From NCBI RefSeq assembly GCF_000241525.1, contig NZ_AHIL01000041.1, positions 170,403-234,402 on the forward strand: a stretch of DNA of 64,000 nt. The letters are read 5' to 3'. Source of the DNA: Comamonas testosteroni ATCC 11996. Lineage in GTDB: Bacteria > Pseudomonadota > Gammaproteobacteria > Burkholderiales > Burkholderiaceae_C. The position numbers and the translations under genes are program-made. Positions 1-7,761 of this stretch are shown piece by piece (position 1 is the first letter of the stretch; each line of letters begins with the position of its first letter). The notes beneath the pieces were generated by a model. It was not told the origin of the DNA, ran no database searches, and worked only from the letters and a program-made list of their open reading frames with translations.

Positions 1-123
1 GATGAGTACGCCGCAACCGCAGGAGAGCTACTCAGTTCGTGCACAGCGGAATATCAATGGATGGCAAGACAAGCTGATGGACACGCATCTGATGCGCGAA
101 TGATCCACGATGCATGGCCTTAG
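1..123 (+). CDS. 3' end of probable phage Rz-type (i-spanin) lysis protein, partial
   Basis: The window opens inside a reading frame of 40 codons ending in TAG at 121-123. The C-terminus contains an acidic/aromatic stretch (SSCTAEYQWMARQADGHASD) and ends in AWP. That pattern resembles the C-terminal part of phage lysis (Rz-like) proteins from Burkholderiales prophages, whose ends typically read C..EY..L..EAD.H..D...L..AWP. I recognise the pattern only, so the family is an inference. If right, it marks the end of a lysis cassette and places the left edge of the window inside a prophage. The start and the N-terminal membrane segment lie outside the window. Confidence 0.45.
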   Translation, partial: DEYAATAGELLSSCTAEYQWMARQADGHASDARMIHDAWP

Positions 124-253
124 GCGCCACCAGATCGCTACTGCAATTTGGCATGTTTTCTTCGGAAAGCCGGACGACGCTGCCGGCTCCCGTAATGTTC
201 CCTGAGCTCCCCCTAACTAGAATGAAAGAATGTTCATAAAAAAATGAAGAGAT
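124..253. promoter_or_regulatory. Leader of the acyltransferase gene
   Basis: This 130-base spacer follows the lysis-gene fragment and becomes AT-rich towards its right end. Purine-rich GAAGAG lies 5-10 bases before the acyltransferase ATG and could serve as a weak ribosome binding site. No clear sigma-70 promoter or terminator with a T tract was found. Confidence 0.3.
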
Positions 254-2242
254 ATGAAGTACCGGGCAGACATTGATGGGCTACGTGCTATAGCAGTCTT
301 AAGCGTTCTACTGTTCCATGCAGGTTTCACATCATTCAGTGGGGGATACGTTGGGGTTGATGTTTTTTTTGTGATCAGTGGGTATCTGATTACAAAGCTG
401 ATAAAGGATCAGGTTGAGGCCGGCTCTTTCTCGTTCGGGGATTTCTATCTTCGGCGTGCTCGCAGATTGCTCCCTGCGATGATGGTCACATTCTTGCTGA
501 CTGCAGTCACGGCTATTTTGCTATTTGCTCCACCATACCTCGAGCGCTTCGGGGGAGAGCTGATCCATGCAATGGCAAGCATCTCGAACTTCTATTTCTG
601 GCTGGAGTCGGATTATTTTGATGCGGCTGCACGGTTGAAGCCGCTGTTGCATACATGGTCGCTTGCGATCGAAGAGCAGTTCTATCTGCTGTGGCCGCTG
701 ATGCTCGTTCTTGCTCTAAAGGTTCGTGGCAAGTGGCTAGCTCCGGTGCTTCTGGTGACAATCAGTGCGGTAAGCCTGCTGATGAACGATGCCGCGGTCG
801 GTTCACAGTCGCTGTATCTAAAGGACTTCAGCAACACCAGCTTAGGGAATTTTTTCGCATCCACCGACCTTCCAGGAGGCAAGGCTGCGATCTACTTTTT
901 GCTGCCGTTTCGGGTTTTTGAATTCGGCTTTGGAGCCATCATCGTGTGGCTTGAGATGTTCCAGCCGAAGAGGAAAATTCTTCTGGATGTGCTGATGCTC
1001 GCAGGCCTTGCTATGGTCGGCTATGCAATTTTTGCCTATGACGAGCACACGCTGTTCCCATGGTTTAATGCGATTCTTCCATGCTTTGGAACGGCCCTGA
1101 TGATCTATTCTGGCCGTGATAGTTTGGTCGGACGCTTAGTAGGGAATCCCGCTGCAGTTGGCATTGGGAAAATAAGCTATTCGGTGTATCTCGTCCACTG
1201 GCCAATCATTGTCTTTACAGAATACTGGCTGATTGATCCTCCAAGCCAAGGTGTCCGTTTTGGCCTATGTGCAGCGTCCATAGTCGTCGGCTGGTTGATG
1301 TACTCCTTTGTTGAGACACCTCTGAGGCACTCGAAGACAAAACCGGTTTCCGGGATGGTCAGTGCAGGCGATGCAGTCTTTGCCTTGACTATTTTTGCAA
1401 GCGCTGCGATCTTTTTTGTTGTAGGTAGCAGTATCTGGAAATTCGACGGCTGGAAGTGGCGTGTTGACGAGAAGTATGCATATTCTGGAGAGGAATATCA
1501 CACTAAATTCTGGGGAGGTATTGGCTACACCTCCAATGAATTTATAAAAGTTGGTGTCGATTCACAGAAAAAGTTCATATTCTTTGGTGATAGCTATGGT
1601 ATGCAATACACCAAGGCGATGGATGAATTTTCCAAGGATAATCAAGTTGGTTTCAATGCATTATTTGATCACGGTTGCCTAATAGCACCGGGGGCCGTGA
1701 CATTAGTAAATGGCACAGAAGATCAATCATGTACAGCTGAATATCCAAAAATAAAGGCTGCCATGACTGATAACCCAGCTCATGATGTTATCTTTGCTTC
1801 AAGTTGGAGTGGATATAGAGGGGCCATTCTTGAAGCTGGGGAGACTAAGCCGCGCGAAGACTATGCACAGTTCTTGAAGGACAAGATTCTCCAGCTAAAG
1901 TTGGATGGAGGAGATCAGCGCCGCTATTTCATCATCGGCAGCCCAAATCCATCCTATAGCGCTATCACATGCTTAGGCTCTAGCACCCTCATCCCGCGCA
2001 ATTGCAAAGAGCGAATTGCCAGGAATGATGATCCGACAAATGTCGCCCTGAAGGCGTTGGCGAAGCCAGGAGGCAACGTGTATTTCATCGATCCAAACGA
2101 CGTGCTCTGTGATAACGACACCTGCATGGCGATAAAGGATGGCATGCCTCTGTACTCTGATGGGTGGCATCTTTCTGTGAAGGGTGCAGAAATCGTGCTC
2201 CCGTACATCATGTCGATGGTGGGCAAAGCCGCTGGGACCTGA
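254..2242 (+). CDS. Acyltransferase-3 family O-acetyltransferase with C-terminal SGNH domain (OafA/YrhL type)
   Basis: This 662-residue integral membrane protein probably O-acetylates a surface polysaccharide such as O-antigen or peptidoglycan. The N-terminus has the acyltransferase-3 signature (YRADIDGLRAIAVL, GGYVGVDVFFVISGYLI, residues 3-46), then HTWSLAIEEQF at about 133-143 and a motif SYSVYLVHWP near residue 310, with about ten hydrophobic segments to roughly residue 400. The C-terminal third is an SGNH esterase-like domain: GDSYG at about 444 supplies the serine and DGWH at about 636 the Asp/His pair. This two-domain layout is known in OafA-like enzymes. The gene is visibly more AT-rich than the chromosomal genes to its right, and it sits between a phage lysis fragment and a LexA-controlled small-gene group. 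That suggests a prophage-borne serotype-conversion gene; the conversion role is inference. Confidence 0.85.
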   Translation: MKYRADIDGLRAIAVLSVLLFHAGFTSFSGGYVGVDVFFVISGYLITKLIKDQVEAGSFSFGDFYLRRARRLLPAMMVTFLLTAVTAILLFAPPYLERFGGELIHAMASISNFYFWLESDYFDAAARLKPLLHTWSLAIEEQFYLLWPLMLVLALKVRGKWLAPVLLVTISAVSLLMNDAAVGSQSLYLKDFSNTSLGNFFASTDLPGGKAAIYFLLPFRVFEFGFGAIIVWLEMFQPKRKILLDVLMLAGLAMVGYAIFAYDEHTLFPWFNAILPCFGTALMIYSGRDSLVGRLVGNPAAVGIGKISYSVYLVHWPIIVFTEYWLIDPPSQGVRFGLCAASIVVGWLMYSFVETPLRHSKTKPVSGMVSAGDAVFALTIFASAAIFFVVGSSIWKFDGWKWRVDEKYAYSGEEYHTKFWGGIGYTSNEFIKVGVDSQKKFIFFGDSYGMQYTKAMDEFSKDNQVGFNALFDHGCLIAPGAVTLVNGTEDQSCTAEYPKIKAAMTDNPAHDVIFASSWSGYRGAILEAGETKPREDYAQFLKDKILQLKLDGGDQRRYFIIGSPNPSYSAITCLGSSTLIPRNCKERIARNDDPTNVALKALAKPGGNVYFIDPNDVLCDNDTCMAIKDGMPLYSDGWHLSVKGAEIVLPYIMSMVGKAAGT

Positions 2243-2312
2243 GGCGGCTACTCTAAGCGACTCATAAAGTGAAAGCCTCCCCTAGTACTTCGGTGGTGGA
2301 TGCAAGAGGGAC

Positions 2313-2567
2313 TCAGTACCCCTCAATTAGAGGCAACTCAGTTCCATCGATCGCAATCATCACGCCCGTGGTGTTGGGGTCGATTTCTATTGGGACGCCC
2401 CACAGCTCATTGGGCTTGCCGAAGGAGTTGACGATGTTGAACTGCCGCAGCTCTTCCGGCGGCATCTTGATCAGCTTGGGATAGGCGTTGTTGTGTGCCT
2501 TCCAGTGCCGGAGGAAAGTGTGGCAAACGCGCTTGTGGACTGTGTGGATCGGGGATACATCGGTCAT
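2313..2567 (-). CDS. Hypothetical protein, prophage region (third of three small minus-strand genes)
   Basis: The predicted protein has 84 residues if it starts at the internal ATG at 2567 (MTDVSPIHTVHKRVCHTFL); the open frame runs further upstream to 2705. The interior looks coding (LRHWKAHNNAYPKLIKMPPEEL, then ELWGVPIEIDPNT), with normal amino-acid composition and no signal peptide or membrane segment. There is no clear ribosome binding site before 2567, so the start is uncertain. A frameshift joining it to the preceding gene at 2618-2821 is possible, because the two frames overlap and both look coding near 2620-2700. I do not recognise the family. The gene lies downstream of the LexA box at 3140-3159 on the same strand. 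Confidence 0.45.
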   Translation of the reverse strand: MTDVSPIHTVHKRVCHTFLRHWKAHNNAYPKLIKMPPEELRQFNIVNSFGKPNELWGVPIEIDPNTTGVMIAIDGTELPLIEGY

Positions 2568-2617
2568 GACGGGATTGTTACCGATTCGTCGCGCCGACTG
2601 ATTTGTGTACCAGGGCG

Positions 2618-2821
2618 TTAGAACGGGGCGGGCGACCTCACCACGCTTGCCGGGCCCGGCCCGAAATACACCAAGCCATCCTCGATGGTGACGACAAGCA
2701 CCCATCCGGGGTGGACTGCTTCTGTGATGTAGTCGCTGGTGCTGCCAGGCAGGATACGCTCATTGGGGAAGCCATATCTGCCCGCTGTGTGCAACAGGGT
2801 CGGGTGGCTAGGGTTGTGCAT
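2618..2821 (-). CDS. Hypothetical protein, prophage region (second of three small minus-strand genes)
   Basis: This 67-residue frame starts 14 bases inside the end of the preceding gene, which suggests translational coupling. The middle (ERILPGSTSDYITEAVHPGW, then LVVTIEDGLVYFGPGPA) has the alternating hydrophobic pattern of a small beta-rich domain. The last ten residues are less convincing and the frame may be broken near its end. No family was recognised. It belongs to the minus-strand group led by the LexA-box promoter. Confidence 0.4.
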   Translation of the reverse strand: MHNPSHPTLLHTAGRYGFPNERILPGSTSDYITEAVHPGWVLVVTIEDGLVYFGPGPASVVRSPAPF

Positions 2822-3140
2822 CGTGCGTGTGCCCCAGTTCAGGCCCGGGCACGCACCACCAGCTTTGTCTTATGTGTCGATGGTTGACATTCCACTCCTG
2901 CCCGCTCAGCCGCAGGCCGCCGCCATTGATCAGCATGAGGTGGCAGTGCTCAAGCGGCTTGATCAGCTCTGGCACAGTGGGTGCATCCGGTCCGGGCAGC
3001 AGATAGGCCTTGCATAGAGGCATGCCGACCACTGGCAGCTTTGAGTGCATATACAACCAGCCATACACGCCATTGGCCTTTGCGACCTCTGGCGCCAGCC
3101 GCGAGCCGTCTAAGTACAGTTGATAAATAGTGCACCACAT
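2808..3140 (-). CDS. SOS-controlled small prophage protein of unknown function
   Basis: The 110-residue protein begins MWCTIYQLYLDGSRLAPEVA and continues with a plausible folded sequence (NGVYGWLYMHSKLPVVGMP, LINGGGLRLSGQEWN). An ATG at 3149 would add three residues, but both candidate starts lie inside or at the edge of the LexA box at 3140-3159. A TATAAA-like -10 element lies within the operator, so transcription would begin almost at the ATG and the message would be leaderless. No ribosome binding site is visible, which fits. Function is unknown. Position at the junction of the element and SOS control suggest a role in induction, excision or host control, but that is inference. Confidence 0.5.
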   Translation of the reverse strand: MWCTIYQLYLDGSRLAPEVAKANGVYGWLYMHSKLPVVGMPLCKAYLLPGPDAPTVPELIKPLEHCHLMLINGGGLRLSGQEWNVNHRHIRQSWWCVPGPELGHTHDAQP

Positions 3141-3159
3141 ACTGTGCATTTATACAGTA
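3140..3159 (-). promoter_or_regulatory. LexA (SOS) box overlapping promoter of the small prophage genes
   Basis: The sequence TACTGTGCATTTATACAGTA fits the LexA operator consensus CTGT-N8-ACAG with extended TA flanks on both sides and an AT-rich centre. Read on the minus strand it contains TATAAA in a good -10 position relative to the ATG at 3140. Binding of LexA would therefore block transcription until DNA damage. The operator is a direct sequence match; regulation in the cell is inferred. Confidence 0.75.
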
Positions 3160-3259
3160 TGTGAAAAAGTTTTCTTGTTTTTTAGAGCTGCTTACTGAGT
3201 CGGGGCTAGGGATTTTCGGCGTAGGATTTGGCGTAGCTTTTCGTCGATCTGAGCAAATC

Positions 3260-3313
3260 TCAGAGGTGTGCGAACCAATGCATCATCGGCGTATGCGCCG
3301 AGAGGTCAGTCAT
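3260..3313 (-). pseudogene. mutS: 5' stub of mutS, interrupted by the prophage-like element
   Basis: Reading minus-strand from the ATG at 3313 gives MTDLSAHTPMM, then HWFAHL and a stop. The AHTPMM block is the highly conserved start of MutS (the E. coli protein has DAHTPMMQQYLRLKAQHPE at the same place). After the second of the two adjacent Met codons (3281-3286) the similarity ends abruptly, and the sequence beyond belongs to the LexA-controlled element. The natural reading is that an integrative element has inserted after codon 11 and the remaining mutS sequence lies left of the window in the same orientation. Eleven residues is short evidence, but the motif is distinctive, the start codon is in place, and the gene follows the hydroxylase gene in the same orientation with a 154-base spacer. 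The identification is inference from family knowledge. Confidence 0.65.
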
Positions 3314-3467
3314 GTCTGGGGAGTAGGGCAGCGACGGGGATTCTGTGCTTTTCTGGGTCATCGCTTCAGCGGTATGCAAAACAGGGGGCGCCGCGCCGGT
3401 GCTGGGCGGGCGCCGAATGCTGCATTATCCGTGATGCCCAATAGCAGGGGGCATGGCTGTTTTTTGG
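3314..3467 (-). promoter_or_regulatory. Intergenic region upstream of the mutS stub
   Basis: This 154-base spacer lies between the stop codon of the hydroxylase gene and the mutS start. It is GC-rich and should carry the host mutS promoter and ribosome binding site. I see no strong Shine-Dalgarno element and no convincing -35/-10 pair, and no clear rho-independent terminator for the hydroxylase gene. Confidence 0.35.
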
Positions 3468-4541
3468 CTATTTGGCAGAGGCGGTCTGCACGCCTTGCTC
3501 GGATTGAGAGCTGGAGCCTTGATCGTCGTCATGAATGGGGCGGTAGCCCGGGCCGAAGGACACATCGCCCAGCCGCCAGCCTGCGCGGCAGCTCACCGCG
3601 CCCCAGAAGCGCTTCAGGGTGTACCACTGCATGGCGATCAGGCCGCGCTCGTTGTCGGCATCCACTTCCGGGTCACTCACGCCCGTGGGGCGTAGTTCCT
3701 CGTCGTGATAGAGGGCGGTGCCGAACAACTGATCCCACCAGGGAAGAACCTGGCCGAAGTTGCAATTGTGGCGCTCGGGCCGCTCTGCATCGCGCAGCAT
3801 ATGGTGGTTGCGGTGAAAGCGTGGGCCGACCAGCAGGCGCTCGCCCATTTTGCCCAGCCAGCCCAGACGCAGCGCTACATTGGCATGGGAGAAGTTCTGC
3901 ACCAGCTCGCTGAGCAGACCCAGCATGGCGAACTCGGATGGCTCCACACCCATGGCCAGACCTACGCTGGCCAGCACAAAGCTTTGCAGCATGCCGTCCA
4001 GATAGTTGCTGCGGTCGTTGCTCCAGCAGCTCATCTGGCGCTGACTGTGGTGCATGCTGTGCATGGCCCACCACCAGGGAATGACGTGCTGTGCGCGGTG
4101 CATCCAGTAATACGTGAGGTCGTAGACCACGTAATACACGGCAAACAAGACATAGGGGTGGTCTTCAAACCAGGGCAGCCAGGCCTTGAGGCCGCTGGCT
4201 TCCGAGGTGGACGGGCCCCCGCCCAGCATATGGGCGACCGGCATGAGGATCAAAAAGCTGAACAGCGGAAACAGGCCCAGCAGCATGAGCAGGGTGTAGT
4301 TGCGATCCACCGTGGTGTGGCGGCGGTCGGCCCAGCGTTCGGCGGGAAGCAGGCTCTCCAGCGGCCGCATCACACAGCCGATCAGAAACAGCTGCAGCAG
4401 CGCGATCAGGATGCCGGCGGCTATCTCGCGCGGATCGCCCGCTGCCTCGGCAATATGGAGTGCGTTGACCACGGGAGTCACCGCATGCACGGATACCCAG
4501 TCAATGGCCAGCGCCCAGTGCTGGCTGAAGAAGTCCATCAT
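3468..4541 (-). CDS. Sterol desaturase / fatty acid hydroxylase family membrane protein
   Basis: The 357-residue protein belongs to the di-iron fatty acid hydroxylase superfamily, which uses oxygen to hydroxylate or desaturate lipid substrates in the membrane. Histidine clusters are HRAQH at 148-152, HSMHH at 161-165 and HRNHH at 243-247, which fits the HxxxH, HxxHH, HxxHH pattern of iron ligands. Several hydrophobic segments occur before residue 140 and around 185-215. The C-terminal 40 residues are polar and Ser/Gln-rich, and probably cytoplasmic. The start at MMDFFSQHW is the first Met of the frame. The substrate cannot be told from sequence; lipid or carotenoid-like substrates are both possible. 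Confidence 0.85.
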   Translation of the reverse strand: MMDFFSQHWALAIDWVSVHAVTPVVNALHIAEAAGDPREIAAGILIALLQLFLIGCVMRPLESLLPAERWADRRHTTVDRNYTLLMLLGLFPLFSFLILMPVAHMLGGGPSTSEASGLKAWLPWFEDHPYVLFAVYYVVYDLTYYWMHRAQHVIPWWWAMHSMHHSQRQMSCWSNDRSNYLDGMLQSFVLASVGLAMGVEPSEFAMLGLLSELVQNFSHANVALRLGWLGKMGERLLVGPRFHRNHHMLRDAERPERHNCNFGQVLPWWDQLFGTALYHDEELRPTGVSDPEVDADNERGLIAMQWYTLKRFWGAVSCRAGWRLGDVSFGPGYRPIHDDDQGSSSQSEQGVQTASAK

Positions 4542-4686
4542 ATTGTTGTGCCCGTTTATCGTCGGGCAGATTCTGGACCGGGAGTTTGTGGATTCTGTGG
4601 AGAGACGTACACCTCCAGCACTTGTCCACTGATTGTGGGCGCGGCCCCCAAGCAGTGTTTATTGCCTGGGGGCGGCCTGGCGGCAT

Positions 4687-4721
4687 AAAAAAAGGGCCCG
4701 GTCCACCGGACCAGGCCCTTT
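4687..4721 (-). terminator. Rho-independent terminator downstream of suhB
   Basis: A GC-rich inverted repeat (AAGGGCC-CGGTCC / GGACC-GGCCCTT) with an A tract on its left side, which is a T tract for the minus strand. It lies about 25 bases after the suhB stop codon. Confidence 0.8.
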
Positions 4722-4747
4722 CCGCAGTCGTGGGGCGACCGCCTTTT

Positions 4748-5668
4748 TTATTCTGCGCTCTTCTGGCCTTCTTCGGCCACCGCTTCGGTGTCTTCTTCGG
4801 CGGGGGCTTCGAATTCGCCAGTCTTGACAGCCTGACGCACAGCCGCTTTTTCACCAGCGGTGGCGAACTTGCTGAACTTGCCCAGCACGGGAATCAGCGA
4901 GCCATAGATACGTGGGTTGGCGGCCAGGATTTCGCGTTGTTCCAGGAAGTCGGCTTCGCCTGTGAAGTTCCCCACCAGACCACCGGCTTCGCTGACCAGC
5001 AGAGAGCCGGCAGCCACGTCCCAGATGGACAGGCCGGATTCAAAGAAGCCGTCGGCAAAGCCGGCAGCCACATAGGCCAGATCCAGGGCGGCGGAGCCGG
5101 GGCGACGAACGCCGGCCGTGCGCTGCATGACTTCGCCCAGCATCAGCATGTATTGCTTGAAGTTGTCGCCACGGCGGAAGGGGAAGCCTGTGGAGATCAG
5201 GCAATCACGCAGCTGGGTGCGCTTGGAGACGCGGATGCGGCGCTCGTTCAGATAGGCACCACGGCCCTTGGTGGCCGTGAACAGGTCGTTGCGGCTGGGG
5301 TCATAGATCACGGCGTGCTCGATCTTGCCCTTGTAGGCCAGGGCAATGCTCACGCAGTACACGGGGAAGCCGTGGATGAAGTTGGTGGTGCCGTCCAGGG
5401 GATCGATGATCCAGACATGGTCGGAGTTCTTGGCACCGTGCTCGCTGCCCGATTCTTCGGCCAGGATGGAATGCTGGGGGTAGGCGTTGAGCAGCGTCTC
5501 GATGATGATGCGCTCGGCCGCCTGGTCTACCTCGGTCACAAAGTCGTTCACCTGCTTTTGCGCAACGCGCACCGATTCCACATCCAGTGCGGCACGGTTG
5601 ATGAGGGCGCCAGCGGCGCGAGCAGCCTTGATGGCCACGTTGAGCATGGGGTGCAGGGAGTTCGACAT
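4748..5668 (-). CDS. suhB: Inositol monophosphatase family protein SuhB
   Basis: The protein has 306 residues from the chosen start [10 protein letters not shown]; the frame is open 12 codons further upstream, but that segment lacks family similarity. SuhB-type enzymes hydrolyse inositol-1-phosphate using magnesium and also bind RNA polymerase/NusA in rRNA antitermination. The metal-binding motifs are present: EESG following the N-terminal helices, [12 protein letters not shown], and [15 protein letters not shown] near the C-terminus. The last 45 residues are an acidic, Ala/Glu-rich extension ([13 protein letters not shown]) beyond the usual end of about 270. The gene is divergent from trmJ. 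Confidence 0.92.
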   Translation of the reverse strand: MSNSLHPMLNVAIKAARAAGALINRAALDVESVRVAQKQVNDFVTEVDQAAERIIIETLLNAYPQHSILAEESGSEHGAKNSDHVWIIDPLDGTTNFIHGFPVYCVSIALAYKGKIEHAVIYDPSRNDLFTATKGRGAYLNERRIRVSKRTQLRDCLISTGFPFRRGDNFKQYMLMLGEVMQRTAGVRRPGSAALDLAYVAAGFADGFFESGLSIWDVAAGSLLVSEAGGLVGNFTGEADFLEQREILAANPRIYGSLIPVLGKFSKFATAGEKAAVRQAVKTGEFEAPAEEDTEAVAEEGQKSAE

Positions 5669-5886
5669 AAATTGTGAGTGCGTTGGCGATGCAGCCCGGA
5701 GCAAAACTGGGCTGAACTACGCGGGTAAGAACGTAAAAGCCGCGACCGGCGATGCGGGGCGGCGACAATGGGCGCAATTCTACCCAGCCTGCGCTTTTTT
5801 TGCTTGTTCGTCCCGGCGACCCGAGGGTCTTCTCTGCGGCGCTTGCGGATGCGAGAGAGAACAGGTGGCGTAGTCTGCTGTCTTAT

Positions 5887-5908
5887 CAAGGCCACAAGTG
5901 GGGCCTTT
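5887..5908 (+). other. Hairpin in the trmJ leader
   Basis: AAGGCC and GGCCTT flank an 8-base loop and are followed by TTT, about 18 bases before the trmJ ATG. It resembles a weak intrinsic terminator or attenuator in the leader. No ligand-binding element was recognised. Confidence 0.35.
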
Positions 5909-5925
5909 TGCATTGTTCTGCGTTG

Positions 5926-6726
5926 ATGAAAACCCGATTCGTACTGATTGAAACCAGCCATGCCGGCAATGTGGGCGCAGCTGCCCGAGCGCTCAAGACC
6001 ATGGGCTTCGACGACCTGGTGCTGGTGCGCCCGCGCTACAAGAACGTGCTGCGCAAGGAAGAAACCATTCAGCGTGCCAGTGGCGCACTGGATGTGCTGG
6101 ACAAGGCTCGCGTGGTCGACACCCTGGAGGAAGCCCTGGACGGCATCAGCCATATGTGCGCGACGGCCATGACGCCACGCGACTTCGGCCCGCCTACACG
6201 CACTCCGCGCGAGCATTTCGATTTGCTCCTCAAAGGTGAGCTGGATGTGCGCTCTGTGCCTGCAGTGGATGGCGATTTGACGGATAGCGCCGCCACGCCG
6301 GGCGCAGTCTGCAACCAGAAGGGCGTGGCCTTCTTGTTCGGCTGTGAGCGCTTTGGCATGAGCAACGACGATGTCTACCGCTGCGATGTGGCGCTGTCGA
6401 TTCCGTCCAATCCGCAGTTCGGCTCGCTCAATCTGGGCTCGGCCATTCAGGTCGTTGCCTATGACTGGCGGGTGGCACTGGGTGGCTTTCCAGTGGTGGA
6501 GCACACGCCCGAGGCGCATCGCGCCGACATGGCCCAGGTGAAGGGCATGCTGGGCCACTGGGAGCAGGCTCTGGCCCATATCGGCTTTCTGGACCCGGCT
6601 GCGCCCAAGAAGCTCATGCCCCGGCTTAACCAGCTTTTCAACCGCGCGCAGCTGACCCAGGAAGAAATCCATATTCTTCGCGGTGTTGCCAAAGCCATGC
6701 TGCAGAGCCAGCCACCAACCCGCTAG
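5926..6726 (+). CDS. trmJ: tRNA (cytidine/uridine-2'-O-)-methyltransferase TrmJ
   Basis: This 266-residue SPOUT-class methyltransferase methylates the ribose of nucleotide 32 in the tRNA anticodon loop using S-adenosylmethionine. The start MKTRFVLIETSHAGNVGAAA is typical of the family; an upstream extension of the frame is not homologous. Knot motifs FLFGCERFGMSNDDV and IPSNPQFGSLNLGSAIQVV form the cofactor site. The C-terminal segment (MPRLNQLFNRAQLTQEEIHILRG) is the usual helical dimerisation tail. The gene is divergent from suhB and lies 36 bases before cysE, so the two may be cotranscribed. Confidence 0.93.
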   Translation: MKTRFVLIETSHAGNVGAAARALKTMGFDDLVLVRPRYKNVLRKEETIQRASGALDVLDKARVVDTLEEALDGISHMCATAMTPRDFGPPTRTPREHFDLLLKGELDVRSVPAVDGDLTDSAATPGAVCNQKGVAFLFGCERFGMSNDDVYRCDVALSIPSNPQFGSLNLGSAIQVVAYDWRVALGGFPVVEHTPEAHRADMAQVKGMLGHWEQALAHIGFLDPAAPKKLMPRLNQLFNRAQLTQEEIHILRGVAKAMLQSQPPTR

Positions 6727-6762
6727 ACTTCACAAGCTAAACATTCCTCACGTTGTTATTTG

Positions 6763-7599
6763 ATGCTTGATCGCCTGCGCTCCGACATCCAGTGCATTCT
6801 TGACCGCGACCCTGCGGCCCGCAGCACCTGGGAGGTCATCACCTGTTATCCGGGGCTGCACGCCATCTGGCTGCAGCGCCCTGCGCACTGGTGCTGGACG
6901 CATGGCTTCAAATGGCTGGGCCGCTTCATCTCGCATATGGGGCGCTGGTTCACCGGCATTGAAATCCATCCCGGTGCCGTCATTGGTCGCGAGGTCTTCA
7001 TCGATCACGGCATGGGTGTCGTGATCGGTGAAACCGCCGTTGTGGGCGATGGCTGCACCATCTATCACGGCGTCACCTTGGGCGGTACCTCGCTGTACAA
7101 GGGCGCCAAGCGCCACCCTACGCTGGGCAAGAACGTGGTGGTCAGTGCCGGCGCCAAGGTGCTGGGCGGCTTTGAGGTAGGCGATGGTGCCAAGATAGGC
7201 AGCAATGCCGTGGTCATCAAGCCAGTGCCTGCAGGTGCCACGGCCGTGGGCATTCCGGCGCGCATCATTCCCAGCAAGACCGGGCACAGTGCCGATGTGA
7301 CCGAGCATGAGCTGGCTCCCAAGGTCGATGCCAAGGCGCAAACGGCCGCCGTGATTGACGAGGATTGCGGCAAGAGCGGCTTCACCGCCTATGGCGTGAC
7401 GGCCGAAGTCGACCCCGTGGCCCAGGCCATGCGCTCTCTGTCCGAAGGCGCTGCCGGCCATGAAAAGCAGATTGCACTGCTGTGGGCCGCTATCGAGAAG
7501 CTTTCGATTCAAGGCCATGTCAAGGACTGTGTGCCTTGCGAGTCCGAACGACCCGAGGCCTTCCAGAAGGACAAGATCGATCAGATCCTGGGTAAGTAA
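6763..7599 (+). CDS. cysE: Serine O-acetyltransferase CysE
   Basis: CysE makes O-acetylserine from serine and acetyl-CoA, the first step of cysteine synthesis. The 278-residue protein starts at the ATG at 6763; a TTG one codon earlier is less likely. Left-handed beta-helix repeats run from about residue 65 to 165 ([60 protein letters not shown]), and the catalytic His/Asp region DHGMG is present. The C-terminal 90 residues are longer than in short CysE forms and are not recognised. A terminator follows at 7647-7674. Confidence 0.93.
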   Translation: MLDRLRSDIQCILDRDPAARSTWEVITCYPGLHAIWLQRPAHWCWTHGFKWLGRFISHMGRWFTGIEIHPGAVIGREVFIDHGMGVVIGETAVVGDGCTIYHGVTLGGTSLYKGAKRHPTLGKNVVVSAGAKVLGGFEVGDGAKIGSNAVVIKPVPAGATAVGIPARIIPSKTGHSADVTEHELAPKVDAKAQTAAVIDEDCGKSGFTAYGVTAEVDPVAQAMRSLSEGAAGHEKQIALLWAAIEKLSIQGHVKDCVPCESERPEAFQKDKIDQILGK

Positions 7600-7646
7600 A
7601 CACAAGTGCTTGTCCATGAATCGCTGATGCTTGTGCCCTGCCAGTG

Positions 7647-7674
7647 AAAGCCAACGCCTGTCGTTGGCTTTTTT
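7647..7674 (+). terminator. Rho-independent terminator of cysE
   Basis: AAAGCCAAC and GTTGGCTTT form a perfect stem with a 7-base loop followed by TTTT, about 48 bases after the cysE stop codon. Confidence 0.85.
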
Positions 7675-7761
7675 CATGGTGCTTGCCCGTAGTCGATTTG
7701 AGGGGCGAAAGCCTTGCCCATCCGGCCGAGACTGCTTGTCAACTCAAACCCGAGGCAAGCA

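Noticed and set aside
3192..3305. Minus-strand frame ending RFAQIDEKLRQILRRKSLAPTQ, which looks like a protein C-terminus
   Set aside because: It begins right after a stop, overlaps the mutS stub in another frame and would need an N-terminus inside host DNA. It uses several CTA codons rare in this genome.
3161..3913. 250-codon plus-strand frame beginning just after the LexA box
   Set aside because: It is antisense to the hydroxylase gene for most of its length, has Arg/Gly/Ser-rich shadow composition and matches no family.
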